Of a DNA stretch of 64,000 nt, positions 57,544-64,000 are shown in pieces (position 1 is the stretch's first letter; every line of letters starts with the position of its first letter). The position numbers and the translations under genes are program-made. The notes beneath the pieces were generated by a model, which saw nothing but the letters and a program-made list of their open reading frames with translations, did no database searches and had not been told where the DNA came from. Source of the stretch: Thiocystis violascens DSM 198. GTDB lineage: Bacteria > Pseudomonadota > Gammaproteobacteria > Chromatiales > Chromatiaceae. The stretch lies in NCBI RefSeq assembly GCF_000227745.2, contig NC_018012.1, forward strand, positions 3,779,412-3,843,411, in the 5' to 3' direction.

Positions 57544-57652
57544 ATCAAGTTCTTGATGGTTTTTTCCTGTTTTGATTGCTGGCTTCAACTTTTTAGAACT
57601 TTTACCGCTCTAGGCAAAAGATCCGCAATATTGAAGGGCTAAAAGTTTTAAG
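57481..57652. promoter_or_regulatory. Repeated AGAANTTTTACC sites, candidate operators
   Basis: Five related sites occur in 170 bp: AGAAGTTTTACC (57481), inverted GGTAAAAAGTTT (57515), AACTTTTTAG (57587) joined to AGAACTTTTACC (57595), and CTAAAAGTTTTA (57639). Two lie in the repressor's first codons and the others in the divergent promoter gap, as expected for repressor/Ner operators. Confidence 0.6.
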
Positions 57653-57710
57653 CGGGCTTTTGCCGCAAAAAAGCGTTGACGCGCCGCAAATATGCGTCAA
57701 TACTTTACTC

Positions 57711-58055
57711 ATGAAAAAACTACTAGACCCCAAAAACCCCGCCGCTCGTTGGGAGCTGATCAAGGCTGCCCTCCGTGCACGCGGCTCCTCGCTCAGCGCC
57801 GTGGCCCGCGATCTGGGCTTAACGCGGGAGGCTGTGCATCACGTCCACCGCAATCGGTACCCCGCAGTCGAAGCGGCGATTGCAAGCGTCTTGGAGGTGT
57901 CGCCCGCCGATCTATGGCCGGATCGCTATCACGCGGACGGTCGTCCGGTACGCCAACGGCCCAATGCGCCGATGGCTAGACCGACCTTTCGTCGGAAAGA
58001 GAAAGTTAAGGCCAACTTTAGCATCGCTATTAGCGATGAGGAGCCAGGGGCGTGA
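57711..58055 (+). CDS. Ner/Nlp-like DNA-binding regulator
   Basis: From ATG 57711 the protein has 114 residues: AARWELIKAALRARGSSLSA followed by VARDLGLTREAVHHVHRNRYP and AVEAAIASVLEVSPADLWPDRY. This is the Ner/SfsB-type HTH ending in the conserved P-DLWP-RY motif. In Mu, Ner shuts down early transcription and the repressor. The C-terminal ~40 residues are basic and unrelated. It is the first rightward early gene, four bases overlapping the next gene. Confidence 0.9.
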   Translation: MKKLLDPKNPAARWELIKAALRARGSSLSAVARDLGLTREAVHHVHRNRYPAVEAAIASVLEVSPADLWPDRYHADGRPVRQRPNAPMARPTFRRKEKVKANFSIAISDEEPGA

Positions 58056-58378
58056 AGTCTTGGTACTCGGTGTCGGCATTGATGGGGCTGCCTGGCTTAC
58101 CAAAAACCGGGCGGGCGATTCAGCTTCGAGCCAAGCGCGAAGGATGGAATCATCGCCCCCGCGCTGGTCGTGGTGGCGGCAAGGAATACGCCATTGAATC
58201 GCTACCCATTGAAACGCAGCAGCATCTTGCAGGCGATTCGGCAATCTCGTTGCCGACGAATCAAGGGGGGGCGCCACGTTACGGCTGCCGGATGTTGTTG
58301 TCCGTGGTGTTGGGCTGGATCGGCCTGCAATTTTTGCGCGCCGCGCAAGCCGCGCTCAATGAGGAAGGCGCGTCATGA
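58052..58378 (+). CDS. Short Mu-type HTH protein with C-terminal hydrophobic helix
   Basis: Starting at GTG 58052 the 108-residue protein repeats the transposase N-terminus: KSWYSVSALMGLPGLPKTGR and GRGGGKEYAIESLP align with the next gene's KSWYSVVDLVGLPGLPGTKK and GRGGGKEYALKSLP. It is a stand-alone Mu-type DNA-binding domain. Its end is a hydrophobic segment (MLLSVVLGWIGLQFLRAAQA) that could anchor in the membrane. It overlaps both neighbours by four bases. It might compete with the transposase for end or operator DNA, but no such protein is known to me. Confidence 0.7.
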   Translation: MKSWYSVSALMGLPGLPKTGRAIQLRAKREGWNHRPRAGRGGGKEYAIESLPIETQQHLAGDSAISLPTNQGGAPRYGCRMLLSVVLGWIGLQFLRAAQAALNEEGAS

Positions 58379-59916
58379 AATCCTGGTACTCGGTCGTCGA
58401 TTTGGTTGGCCTGCCTGGGCTGCCGGGCACCAAAAAGGGCGTCATTGACGTCGCAACGCGCCAAGCCTGGAAACACCAACCCCGCCCCGGCCGTGGCGGC
58501 GGCAAGGAATACGCCCTCAAATCCCTCCCGAAAATCACCCAGGACCACCTGCTGCAAGTCGCCATCGCCCAGGTTCCAGCCCTGGCCGCGCCCGTCGTCG
58601 CGCCCCTTTCCGGCGACGTCACCCAATTGGTGCCCGTCAGCGCCCCCGACCATCTTCCCGACGCCAGGAGCCTGGTCGCCGCCAACCCGACCGCGGTCAG
58701 CGCCGACCCAGCGGCGGACCGCCACTTAGCCACCAACCCCACCCCTTCGACCCGGCTCAGGACAGGCCCCAACGCCCCCCGCGACGTCACCGAACTCAAA
58801 GACTGGCAGCGCCGGCGCATGGAAGCCCGGCTCGCCCTGCTGCAAGAGATCGACCGCCTCGGCACCGTGCTCGGGCTCGAAAAATCCATCAAGACCCTGG
58901 TCAACCAAGCCGATCTGGGCCAACTGCCCCCCGAACTTGCCGCCATGTTGGGCGTCGCCAACGCCAAGAGCGGCGGCGCGGACGGGGAGCGCACCCTCTC
59001 GCGCCGCACCCTCTATCGCTGGCTCGCCGACCGCGCCCAGGGCTATCTCGCCCTCGCCCCCAAATCCACCGAGCGCCAGCGCGTCCCCGCCTGGGCGCCG
59101 GCGCTGCTCCAGCTCTACCAGCGTCCCACCAAGCCCAGCCTCGCCTGGGCGCTGGGCGAACTGCCCCAGCACCTGCCCGAGGGCACCGCCGCCCCCAGCT
59201 ACTGGGCCGCCAGCCGCTTCCTCAAAAAACTCGGCAGCGTCGAGCGCGAACGCGGCCGGCTCGGCACCCGCGACCTGCGCAACCTCCAGCCCTTCCGGCG
59301 GCGCTCCACCCGCGAGATGTGGCCCGGCGACGTCTACACCACGGACGGCCACACCTTCGACGCCGAAATCCGGCATCCCGTCCACGGCCGCCCGTTCCGT
59401 CCCGAGATCACCTCCTGTCTCGATGTCTGCACGCGCCGCTCAGTCGGCTGGTCGATCGCCCTGGCCGAAAGCGGTTGGGCCGTCCTCGACGCCCTGCGTC
59501 ACGCCTGTCTGGTGGGCGGCATTCCCGCCATCTTCTATGTCGACAACGGCTCGGGCTACTGCAACGCCCTCATGGACGACGCCGCCGTCGGGTTGCTGGC
59601 GCGACTCAGTATCACCAAGGCGACCTCCATTCCTTATAACGCCCGGTTAAGCGGCCCCGCTGGGGCGGCTTTGATGAATCTGCGAGGTCCGATGTCTACG
59701 GGAATTAGATTATCTGCCGCTGGGGGCTTGCATTGGTGCAAGCCCTGCCCGTTTTGCAGGTCAGACTATTTGCAGATTGCTGTCGGCTCTAGGTGGGCGC
59801 GCGTCGAGTGCAAAGGCATTTCGTGTCATTGCCAAGGCCCTGAAATTGCGATCTGGGACGAAATGAACAAAAACGTGGAATATTGCGTCGAGCGATGGAA
59901 TGACGCGAAACGCTAA
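58375..59916 (+). pseudogene. Mu-type transposase truncated and fused to Lar-like sequence
   Basis: Residues 1-433 are a MuA-type transposase: N-terminal Mu HTH, helical end-binding domains, and an RNase-H core with D324 (YTTDGHTFD) and D390 (FYVDNGSGY). The sequence stops being transposase at SIPYNARLSG, just before the expected third acid (Glu) and the C-terminal domain. From 59649 the DNA is a Lar-like cassette that happens to be in frame, giving a 513-residue chimera. Normal MuA has about 660 residues. The enzyme should be catalytically dead. Confidence 0.88.
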
Positions 59917-59983
59917 CAACCGCGAAACCCGCCCCCCCCGGCGGGTCTGTCCGGCGTGGTGGCCGGGCACTGACGAGCAGCCA
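59649..59983 (+). repeat. Lar-like cassette, copy 1 (335 bp direct repeat)
   Basis: This segment recurs at 60614-61750, where it is split by an IS. It starts with an imperfect hairpin AGCGGCCCCGCTGGGGCGGC, holds the lar-like gene, and ends with the CGCGAAACCCGCC hairpin and GGCACTGACGAGCAGCC-like sequence. Only a few base differences separate the copies. Confidence 0.9.
59674..59916 (+). CDS. Lar-like zinc-ribbon protein, copy 1
   Basis: The 80-residue frame has the Lar/restriction-alleviation pattern: WCKPCPFCRSDYLQIAVGSR, WARVECKGISCHCQGPEIA and a C-terminal VERWNDAKR, giving a Cys4-type zinc ribbon followed by an AW-like helix. Phage Lar proteins blunt host type I restriction. The frame is continuous with the truncated transposase, so it may be made as its own product from ATG 59674 or as a fusion. 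No strong ribosome site precedes it. Confidence 0.6.
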   Translation: MNLRGPMSTGIRLSAAGGLHWCKPCPFCRSDYLQIAVGSRWARVECKGISCHCQGPEIAIWDEMNKNVEYCVERWNDAKR

Positions 59984-60241
59984 TCAGCCGACCGGCATCG
60001 CCTTGTGGCGCTTCAACTGCTTGAGCATGTCCGCGGTCACCTTGAAGTGCGCCAACGCGCGCAGCACCCGGTCGAAGTCGACCTCGCGGTACTCGTCGCG
60101 GAACTGATCGGGATTGGCGTGATACTGCTCGGCCAGATTCTCGTTGGGCGCCGTCCCTTCGATGGCGCGGCGCAATGACCAGTAGTCAGCCTCCAATTCT
60201 TGGAGATAGGGCGCGAGATGCGCTTTTCGATAAACCGCCAT
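59984..60241 (-). CDS. Hypothetical phage protein, leftward
   Basis: From ATG 60241, with GGGGGCC nine bases upstream, the protein has 85 residues: MAVYRKAHLAPYLQELEADY ... AEQYHANPDQFRDEYREVDFD. It is helical and soluble. It runs opposite to the surrounding prophage genes and diverges from the next gene by 15 bases. No family recognised. Confidence 0.5.
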   Translation of the reverse strand: MAVYRKAHLAPYLQELEADYWSLRRAIEGTAPNENLAEQYHANPDQFRDEYREVDFDRVLRALAHFKVTADMLKQLKRHKAMPVG

Positions 60242-60256
60242 GAGAGGCCCCCAGTG

Positions 60257-60505
60257 ATGATGACAATCGCCATGCACGACGCCGCCGCCGACCCTGCCGC
60301 CGTCGCACGCTTCGCCGCGCTGCTACCCATGATGGACGAGCGCTACCGGCGGCTCAAGGACACGCTGCGCCAGGCCGCTGCCGGCGAGACGCTGCCGGAC
60401 TGGCAGATCGCGCTGCATCGCGCCGACCTGCTGGCCGTGCTCGACACCATGACGCCCAGCGACCCGGAGGACGACGATCGGTCGCCGCCGGTCGAGACGG
60501 CCTAA
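60257..60505 (+). CDS. Hypothetical phage protein, rightward
   Basis: From ATG 60257 the 82-residue protein reads MMTIAMHDAAADPAAVARFA, then MMDERYRRLKDTLRQAAAGE and ADLLAVLDTMTPSDPEDDDR. It is helical with an acidic C-terminus. It lies between the two Lar-like cassettes and is followed by a hairpin related to theirs (CGCGAAACCGCGCC). No family recognised. Confidence 0.5.
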   Translation: MMTIAMHDAAADPAAVARFAALLPMMDERYRRLKDTLRQAAAGETLPDWQIALHRADLLAVLDTMTPSDPEDDDRSPPVETA

Positions 60506-60815
60506 CCCCGCGAAACCGCGCCCCGGCGCGGTCTGTACATCGTGCAGGGCGGGTACATCCCGCAGTATACAAGCGCTGTGGAGCCTGACGATTTATGAGG
60601 CATAACGCCCTGGAAGCGGCCCCGCTGGGGCGGCTTTGATGAATCTGCGAGGTCCGATGTCTACGGGAATTAGATTATCTGCCGCTGGGGGCTTGCATTG
60701 GTGCAAGCCCTGCCCGTTTTGCAGGTCAGACCATTTGCAGATTGCTGTCGGCTCTAGGTGGGCGCGGGTCGAGTGCAAAGGCATTTCGTGTCATTGCCAA
60801 GGCCCTGAAATTGCG

Positions 60816-61612
60816 GGTAGTGCCCTTCTCTATATGATTTCACGAATGAGCTTTAACTGAGAGAGTGCTATTATAATGATGGACAAAATGCCAAATAGCT
60901 CCAATATGGTTCTCAAGCTTTTTTGAGAAAGAAAGTGCTTTTCGTACGAGCCTGGAAATACGTTGCCTGAGTGTGCAGTTGTATCGTTCGATATGATTTG
61001 TCTTTCCCGATTCCTTACCGACAGCGTAATGACGGAATTCTGGAAAAACGGATTGATAAGCTTCCCAAAAATCGGTGTAGAAATCGGCCAATTCTTGATA
61101 ATCGCGTGGCAATGAATTCCATAATCCTTGCGCACCCTTAATGCCACGAGATCCGATATAAAGTCCGACAACATATCCAGAGTCACGATCTTTCGCGATC
61201 CAAACCCATTGTTTTTCATCTTTTTTCAAAACAAATGACCACAGTTCGTCGCACTCGACAACCAGTCGAAAATCAGACAACTTTGGCACGTTTAATTGGC
61301 GCGGAACGCCCTCGTATTTTTGATTGACATAGATTTGCAACCAGGATTCAGAGACATTTGCAACACGCGCGATACCAGCAAGCGCAATCCGTTCAAGAAG
61401 CAGTCGATCGATCAGCGATTTGGTCTCTTCAGAAATCGCTGAAACTAAGGGGTCAATCACGAATTGACGGCCACATTCCCGACAAAGATGGTTTTGCTTT
61501 CCGGTTGCATTAAATCCATTCTTCACGATCTTGGTGGTGTTGCAAGTTGGGCAGTGATTCATGTTTGAATAAATCCAGTCAGATTTTAGATCCTATAGAT
61601 TGGGGCACTACC
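60816..61612. mobile_element. IS1-family insertion sequence, copy 3
   Basis: 797 bp, same ends (GGTAGTGCCC) and apparently identical to copies 1 and 2. The target duplication AAATTGCG (8 bp) is at 60808-60815 and 61613-61620. It inserted into the second Lar-like gene of the prophage, so it moved after the cassette was duplicated. Confidence 0.95.
60840..61562 (-). CDS. IS1-family transposase (copy 3)
   Basis: 240 residues, identical to the proteins at 27187-27909 and 40147-40869, with zinc finger, HTH and DDE motifs intact. It is antisense to the prophage early genes and may block read-through into gemA and mor. Confidence 0.95.
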   Translation of the reverse strand: MNHCPTCNTTKIVKNGFNATGKQNHLCRECGRQFVIDPLVSAISEETKSLIDRLLLERIALAGIARVANVSESWLQIYVNQKYEGVPRQLNVPKLSDFRLVVECDELWSFVLKKDEKQWVWIAKDRDSGYVVGLYIGSRGIKGAQGLWNSLPRDYQELADFYTDFWEAYQSVFPEFRHYAVGKESGKTNHIERYNCTLRQRISRLVRKALSFSKKLENHIGAIWHFVHHYNSTLSVKAHS

Positions 61613-61792
61613 AAATTGCGATCTGGGACGAAATGAACAAAAACGTGGAATATTGCGTCGAGCGATGGAATGACGCGAAACGCTAACAACCGCGAAACCC
61701 GCCCCCCCGGCGGGTCTGCCCGGCGTGGTGGCCGGACACTGACGAGCAGCCGCAAACGGTACTACCGAGCAGTCAATCTCCACGGAGGCCCC

Positions 61793-62227
61793 ATGGATCG
61801 CGAAATTGTCTATATCCACATCGCCAAACAGGCCCTGGGCCTGGACGACGCGACCTATCGCGCCATGCTCCAGCGCATCGGCGGCGTCAGCTCCAGCGCC
61901 AAGCTCAACGGCGCCCAACGCGCCGCACTGCTGGCCGAGTTCCGCGCCGCCGGCTGGAAACCCACGCCCCCCAAGCGCGCCGGTCGCGGTCCCCGCGCCG
62001 ACGCGCTGGCGCGCAAGGCCCTGTTGCGCAAGGTCCAGGCCCTGCTTGCCGACCAACAACTCCCCTGGTCCTACGCCGAGGCCATCGTGCGTCGTCAGCG
62101 CGGCCTGAGCGCCGACACCCGCTGCCCGGTCGAGCTGATCGACGCCGAGCAGGCGCGCGGGCTGATCGCCGCGTTGTCGCGGCGCCAACGCAAAACGCGC
62201 GCTGCCACGCCGGAGCCCACCGCATGA
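61793..62227 (+). CDS. GemA-like phage regulatory protein (gp16/DUF1018)
   Basis: From ATG 61793 with GGAGG six bases upstream the protein has 144 residues. IVYIHIAKQALGLDDATYRA, MLQRIGGVSSSAKLNGAQRA and the C-terminal LLADQQLPWSYAEAIVRRQ match Mu GemA/gp16-type proteins, which modulate host gene expression during lysogenic development. It overlaps mor by four bases. Frames starting further upstream run into the Lar cassette and are rejected. Confidence 0.88.
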   Translation: MDREIVYIHIAKQALGLDDATYRAMLQRIGGVSSSAKLNGAQRAALLAEFRAAGWKPTPPKRAGRGPRADALARKALLRKVQALLADQQLPWSYAEAIVRRQRGLSADTRCPVELIDAEQARGLIAALSRRQRKTRAATPEPTA

Positions 62228-62694
62228 GCGCGCTCCTCCACCCCCGCCCGGAGCCGTCCATGACCGATGATGATCTCTTCCCCGACCTGCTGCGCGACCT
62301 GCCCGCCGCCGCGCTCGACACCCTGGCCGACGACCCCGCGCGCTGGCCCGCCGTGCTGGCCGGGCTCAGCGATTACGTGCTGGACGAGCTGCTGACCGGC
62401 CTGCCCGCGACCGCCCCCGCGCTCGCCCGCCGCCTGGCCTACCGCGTCGTCGCCCGCATCATGCGCGAGCACGGCGGCACCCAGCTCTACATCCCCAAGG
62501 GCGACGCGGTCCTGCGCGCGCTGCGCGACCTGGAGATCTGGAGCCGCTACGACGGCACCGTCGACGGTCCCGGCGGCCTCAACGCCCTCGCGCGCCGCCA
62601 CGGGCTCAGCGCCGCCCGCGTGCGCGTGGCGCTGCGCCGCCAGCGCGACCTGCACCGCGCGCGGGTGCAGCCGGACCTTTTCGCCGGCCTGTAG
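62224..62694 (+). CDS. mor: Mor-type middle transcription activator
   Basis: The 156-residue protein shows the Mor pattern: DFPDLLRDLP-like FPDLLRDLPAAALDTL, then a dimerisation stretch and GGTQLYIPKGDAVLRALRDL, and a C-terminal HTH (LNALARRHGLSAARVRVALR). Mor activates the middle promoter of Mu-like phages. The start is ATG 62224, overlapping the gemA stop; an inner Met at 62260 is possible. Just downstream are repeats and a C4-like leader. Confidence 0.88.
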   Translation: MSALLHPRPEPSMTDDDLFPDLLRDLPAAALDTLADDPARWPAVLAGLSDYVLDELLTGLPATAPALARRLAYRVVARIMREHGGTQLYIPKGDAVLRALRDLEIWSRYDGTVDGPGGLNALARRHGLSAARVRVALRRQRDLHRARVQPDLFAGL

Positions 62695-62984
62695 GGTACG
62701 CATCGCGTACCGTTCGTATCGGATCGCGCGGCGCTTGGGATCGGTACGCGATGCGTACCCTACCGGCTGTAGAGGCCCGCGGCCATCCAGCGAAGGGGCA
62801 AGTGGCAAGGGGCAAGGGGCAAGGAAGAAAGTATCCTGAAGCCGTTCGTGGTGAGCTTGTCGAACCATGAACGGCTTCACGCGCCGAGGCCGCATCGGGA
62901 CCGATGTTCGTAATCAGGAAAATTTGCCGTTTTCTTTTCGTTTTGACCGATTGACAACCGCCATCGCTCGGGCGTAGCGTGTCC

Positions 62985-63070
62985 CTCGTCGCGGCTTATC
63001 CGCGACCGGGGGTAGCAGCCCGAAGAGCAAAGAGCGCAACAGGCGCTCACCCGATGGCGCCTTTTTTGTG
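62985..63070 (+). ncRNA. C4-like phage antisense RNA
   Basis: The sequence GGGGGTAGCAGCCCGAAGAG, preceded by a GCGGCTTATCCGCGACC hairpin and ending in a GC hairpin with T tract, resembles the conserved C4 RNA found before antirepressor genes in P1-like and other prophages. The following leader (63090-63205) has the GC-rich paired segments typical of its target. The antirepressor-like gene downstream supports this. It is a pattern match from memory, not a covariance search. Confidence 0.45.
63042..63067 (+). terminator. Terminator of the C4-like RNA
   Basis: GGCGC-TCACCCGATG-GCGCC forms a 5 bp stem with a 10-base loop followed by six T residues. It would end the short RNA before the antirepressor leader. 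Confidence 0.6.
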
Positions 63071-63233
63071 CCTGGTCCTTAGCCAAATTCCGATTTTGGC
63101 GGGCCGGGCGGGGGCATCCTCGGATGCGCCGGTTTACTCTTTGCCCGGTCTGCTAACCCCGCTCGGTCCGCCGCCCTCACACGTTTAGCAGCGTTGGCGG
63201 CGGTCTCTCAACTGTGCAAAAGAGACCTTCGTT

Positions 63234-63881
63234 ATGTCCAACCTGATCCTCACGCCGATCAACGGCGAACCCCGCATCCAAGACCTTCAGCTCGCCGAAC
63301 GCCTGGGCTTCGAGCGTCCGCGCAAGATCCGCGACCTGATTCAGCGAAACCTCGAAAAGCTCAGTCAAATCAGTGTTTGCCCCACCATGGGGCAAACCTC
63401 CGGAGAGCTTGGCGGACGCCCCACCAAAGCGTACTACCTCAACGAAAAGCAGAGCCTCTTCCTCTGCATGAAGGCCGACACCGTCAACGCCTTCGCGGTG
63501 CAGATGGAAATCATCGACGTCTACTCCGCCTATCGGCGCGGCGACTTAGCCTCGCCCGCTCAGCCGTCCGTTCCGGAGACCCTGACCTTTAGCGGCTCCT
63601 GGCAGGACTACGCCCTGTTCCTGGAGGCCAAGCACGGACGATCCTATCGCGCGCCCGCGCCCATCGCTCACGTTGCCGCCCCCGTCAAGCCCGGTCCGCG
63701 CCCCGTTACCCCCGAGGAGGCGGCCGAGGTGCTCGACCGTTTCACCGCTGGCGCATCGCGCTACGCCATCGGCAAGGCGCTCGGGCGCAACTCCCGGACC
63801 ATTAACCGCATCCTCGCCCGCGCCAACGCCGACCGCGCGCCGCAAATGGCGCTGCGTCTGCTGGCGGAGGGGCAATCATGA
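63234..63881 (+). CDS. Antirepressor-like phage regulatory protein
   Basis: The 215-residue protein has an N-terminal Rha/antirepressor-like DNA-binding domain: RKIRDLIQRNLEKLSQ, then ELGGRPTKAYYLNEKQSLFL and AFAVQMEIIDVYSAYRRGD. The C-terminal part has an HTH (ASRYAIGKALGRNSRTINRI). Such proteins lift repression or regulate late functions in prophages. The start follows an AAGAGACC site and the C4-like leader. Its stop overlaps the next gene by four bases. Confidence 0.75.
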   Translation: MSNLILTPINGEPRIQDLQLAERLGFERPRKIRDLIQRNLEKLSQISVCPTMGQTSGELGGRPTKAYYLNEKQSLFLCMKADTVNAFAVQMEIIDVYSAYRRGDLASPAQPSVPETLTFSGSWQDYALFLEAKHGRSYRAPAPIAHVAAPVKPGPRPVTPEEAAEVLDRFTAGASRYAIGKALGRNSRTINRILARANADRAPQMALRLLAEGQS

Positions 63882-64000
63882 CCATCGCCGAGCATCTCAG
63901 CCCCGACGATGTCAACGCCGCCTTCCGCGCGGTCGCCGACCTGCTCGCCCCCGAGCGCGACCTGAGCGTGGTCAACCGCGACGAGCTGGGCACCCTGCTG
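63878..64000 (+). CDS. Phage protein, 5' part only
   Basis: A new frame starts at ATG 63878, overlapping the previous stop (ATGA), and runs off the right edge: MTIAEHLSPDDVNAAFRAVA, then DLLAPERDLSVVNRDELGTL. It is coupled to the antirepressor-like gene. Too little is visible to name a family. Confidence 0.6.
   Translation, partial: MTIAEHLSPDDVNAAFRAVADLLAPERDLSVVNRDELGTLL

Larger units (their letters stand above)
60639..61686 (+). pseudogene. Lar-like gene, copy 2, interrupted by IS1-family element
   Basis: The same frame as copy 1 (80 residues if restored; one His for Tyr in SDHLQIAVGSR) is cut after GPEIA by the third IS1-family copy. The 8 bp duplication AAATTGCG lies at both junctions, and the downstream part resumes IWDEMNKNVEYCVERWNDAK. 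The cassette as a whole spans 60614-61750. Confidence 0.85.
62695..63233. other. Intergenic region between mor and the antirepressor-like gene
   Basis: No gene is seen. 62697-62765 has inverted GGGTACGCATCGCGTACC-type repeats. 62838-62878 is a short copy of the CCGTTCGTGGTGAGCTTGTC palindrome. A TTGACA at 62951 may be a -35 box of the middle or late operon. From about 62985 the sequence is a C4-like RNA and leader. Confidence 0.6.
56635..64000. mobile_element. Mu-like prophage, left part
   Basis: The gene order S24 repressor (-), Ner, Mu-type transposase, GemA, Mor is that of Mu-like phages. The left end is placed at 56635, where TGTATTGGCACC begins, because Mu itself starts TGTATTG. The element runs past the right edge. 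The transposase is truncated and no MuB is seen. Confidence 0.8.

Overview
The window is high-GC gammaproteobacterial chromosome. The mix of genes (TorF porin-glnK-amtB, a decaheme cytochrome with a PioB/MtrB-type barrel, O2-dependent hemF, glycogen phosphorylase, a cobalamin-type sensor beside a GGDEF protein) fits a purple sulfur bacterium of the Chromatiaceae. That placement is an inference from gene content. No rRNA or tRNA was seen.

Layout. 1-2.45 kb is the edge of a defence island: a 5'-truncated Toprim-like gene and a DUF262 gene, ending against a 3' remnant of thiC. 2.7-26.5 kb is mostly ordinary chromosome: a cobalamin-binding sensor overlapping a GGDEF cyclase, glycogen phosphorylase, an ABC-F ATPase, a ComM-type ATPase, ubiK, torF-glnK-amtB (with a candidate sigma-54 promoter), spermidine synthase, a desaturase, a penicillin-acylase family hydrolase, hemF, an aldo/keto reductase, and rpe-gph-trpE. 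26.5-36 kb is rearranged. The last 52 bp of trpE occur again 4.3 kb downstream. Between the copies lie a PqaA-family gene split by an IS1-family element and an IS5-family element. A SWIM zinc-finger protein, a dicarboxylate-type symporter and an IS607-type element (serine recombinase plus TnpB) follow. 36.3-44.3 kb holds an AraC regulator and a probable extracellular electron transfer operon: decaheme lipoprotein, outer-membrane barrel, two diheme cytochromes c. The barrel gene is cut by a second copy of the same IS1-family element, so the conduit should be non-functional in this strain.

After valS, 47.4-55.8 kb is a second defence island. It has decayed vapC-like and YhcG-like remnants, an HNH endonuclease, a translationally coupled three-gene operon on the minus strand (DUF4297-type nuclease, small middle protein, Rad50-like ATPase with zinc hook; ABC-3C architecture), then a GHKL/MORC-like ATPase overlapping a Vsr-type endonuclease. 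The ABC-3C-like operon sits between the HNH gene and the GHKL-Vsr pair, as if inserted into an older restriction cluster.

From about 56.6 kb to the right edge is a Mu-like prophage: candidate left end, S24-type repressor, Ner-like regulator, a short Mu-type DNA-binding protein, a transposase truncated before its third catalytic acid, two near-identical copies of a Lar-like cassette (one fused to the transposase, one cut by the third IS1-family copy), GemA, Mor, a C4-like RNA leader and an antirepressor-like gene. The prophage looks unable to transpose by itself.

The three IS1-family copies are 797 bp, appear identical, and are flanked by perfect 8, 9 and 10 bp target duplications. Removing each one with one duplication copy restores an open frame, so the transposition burst is recent. 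Palindromic, MITE-like repeats fill many intergenic gaps.
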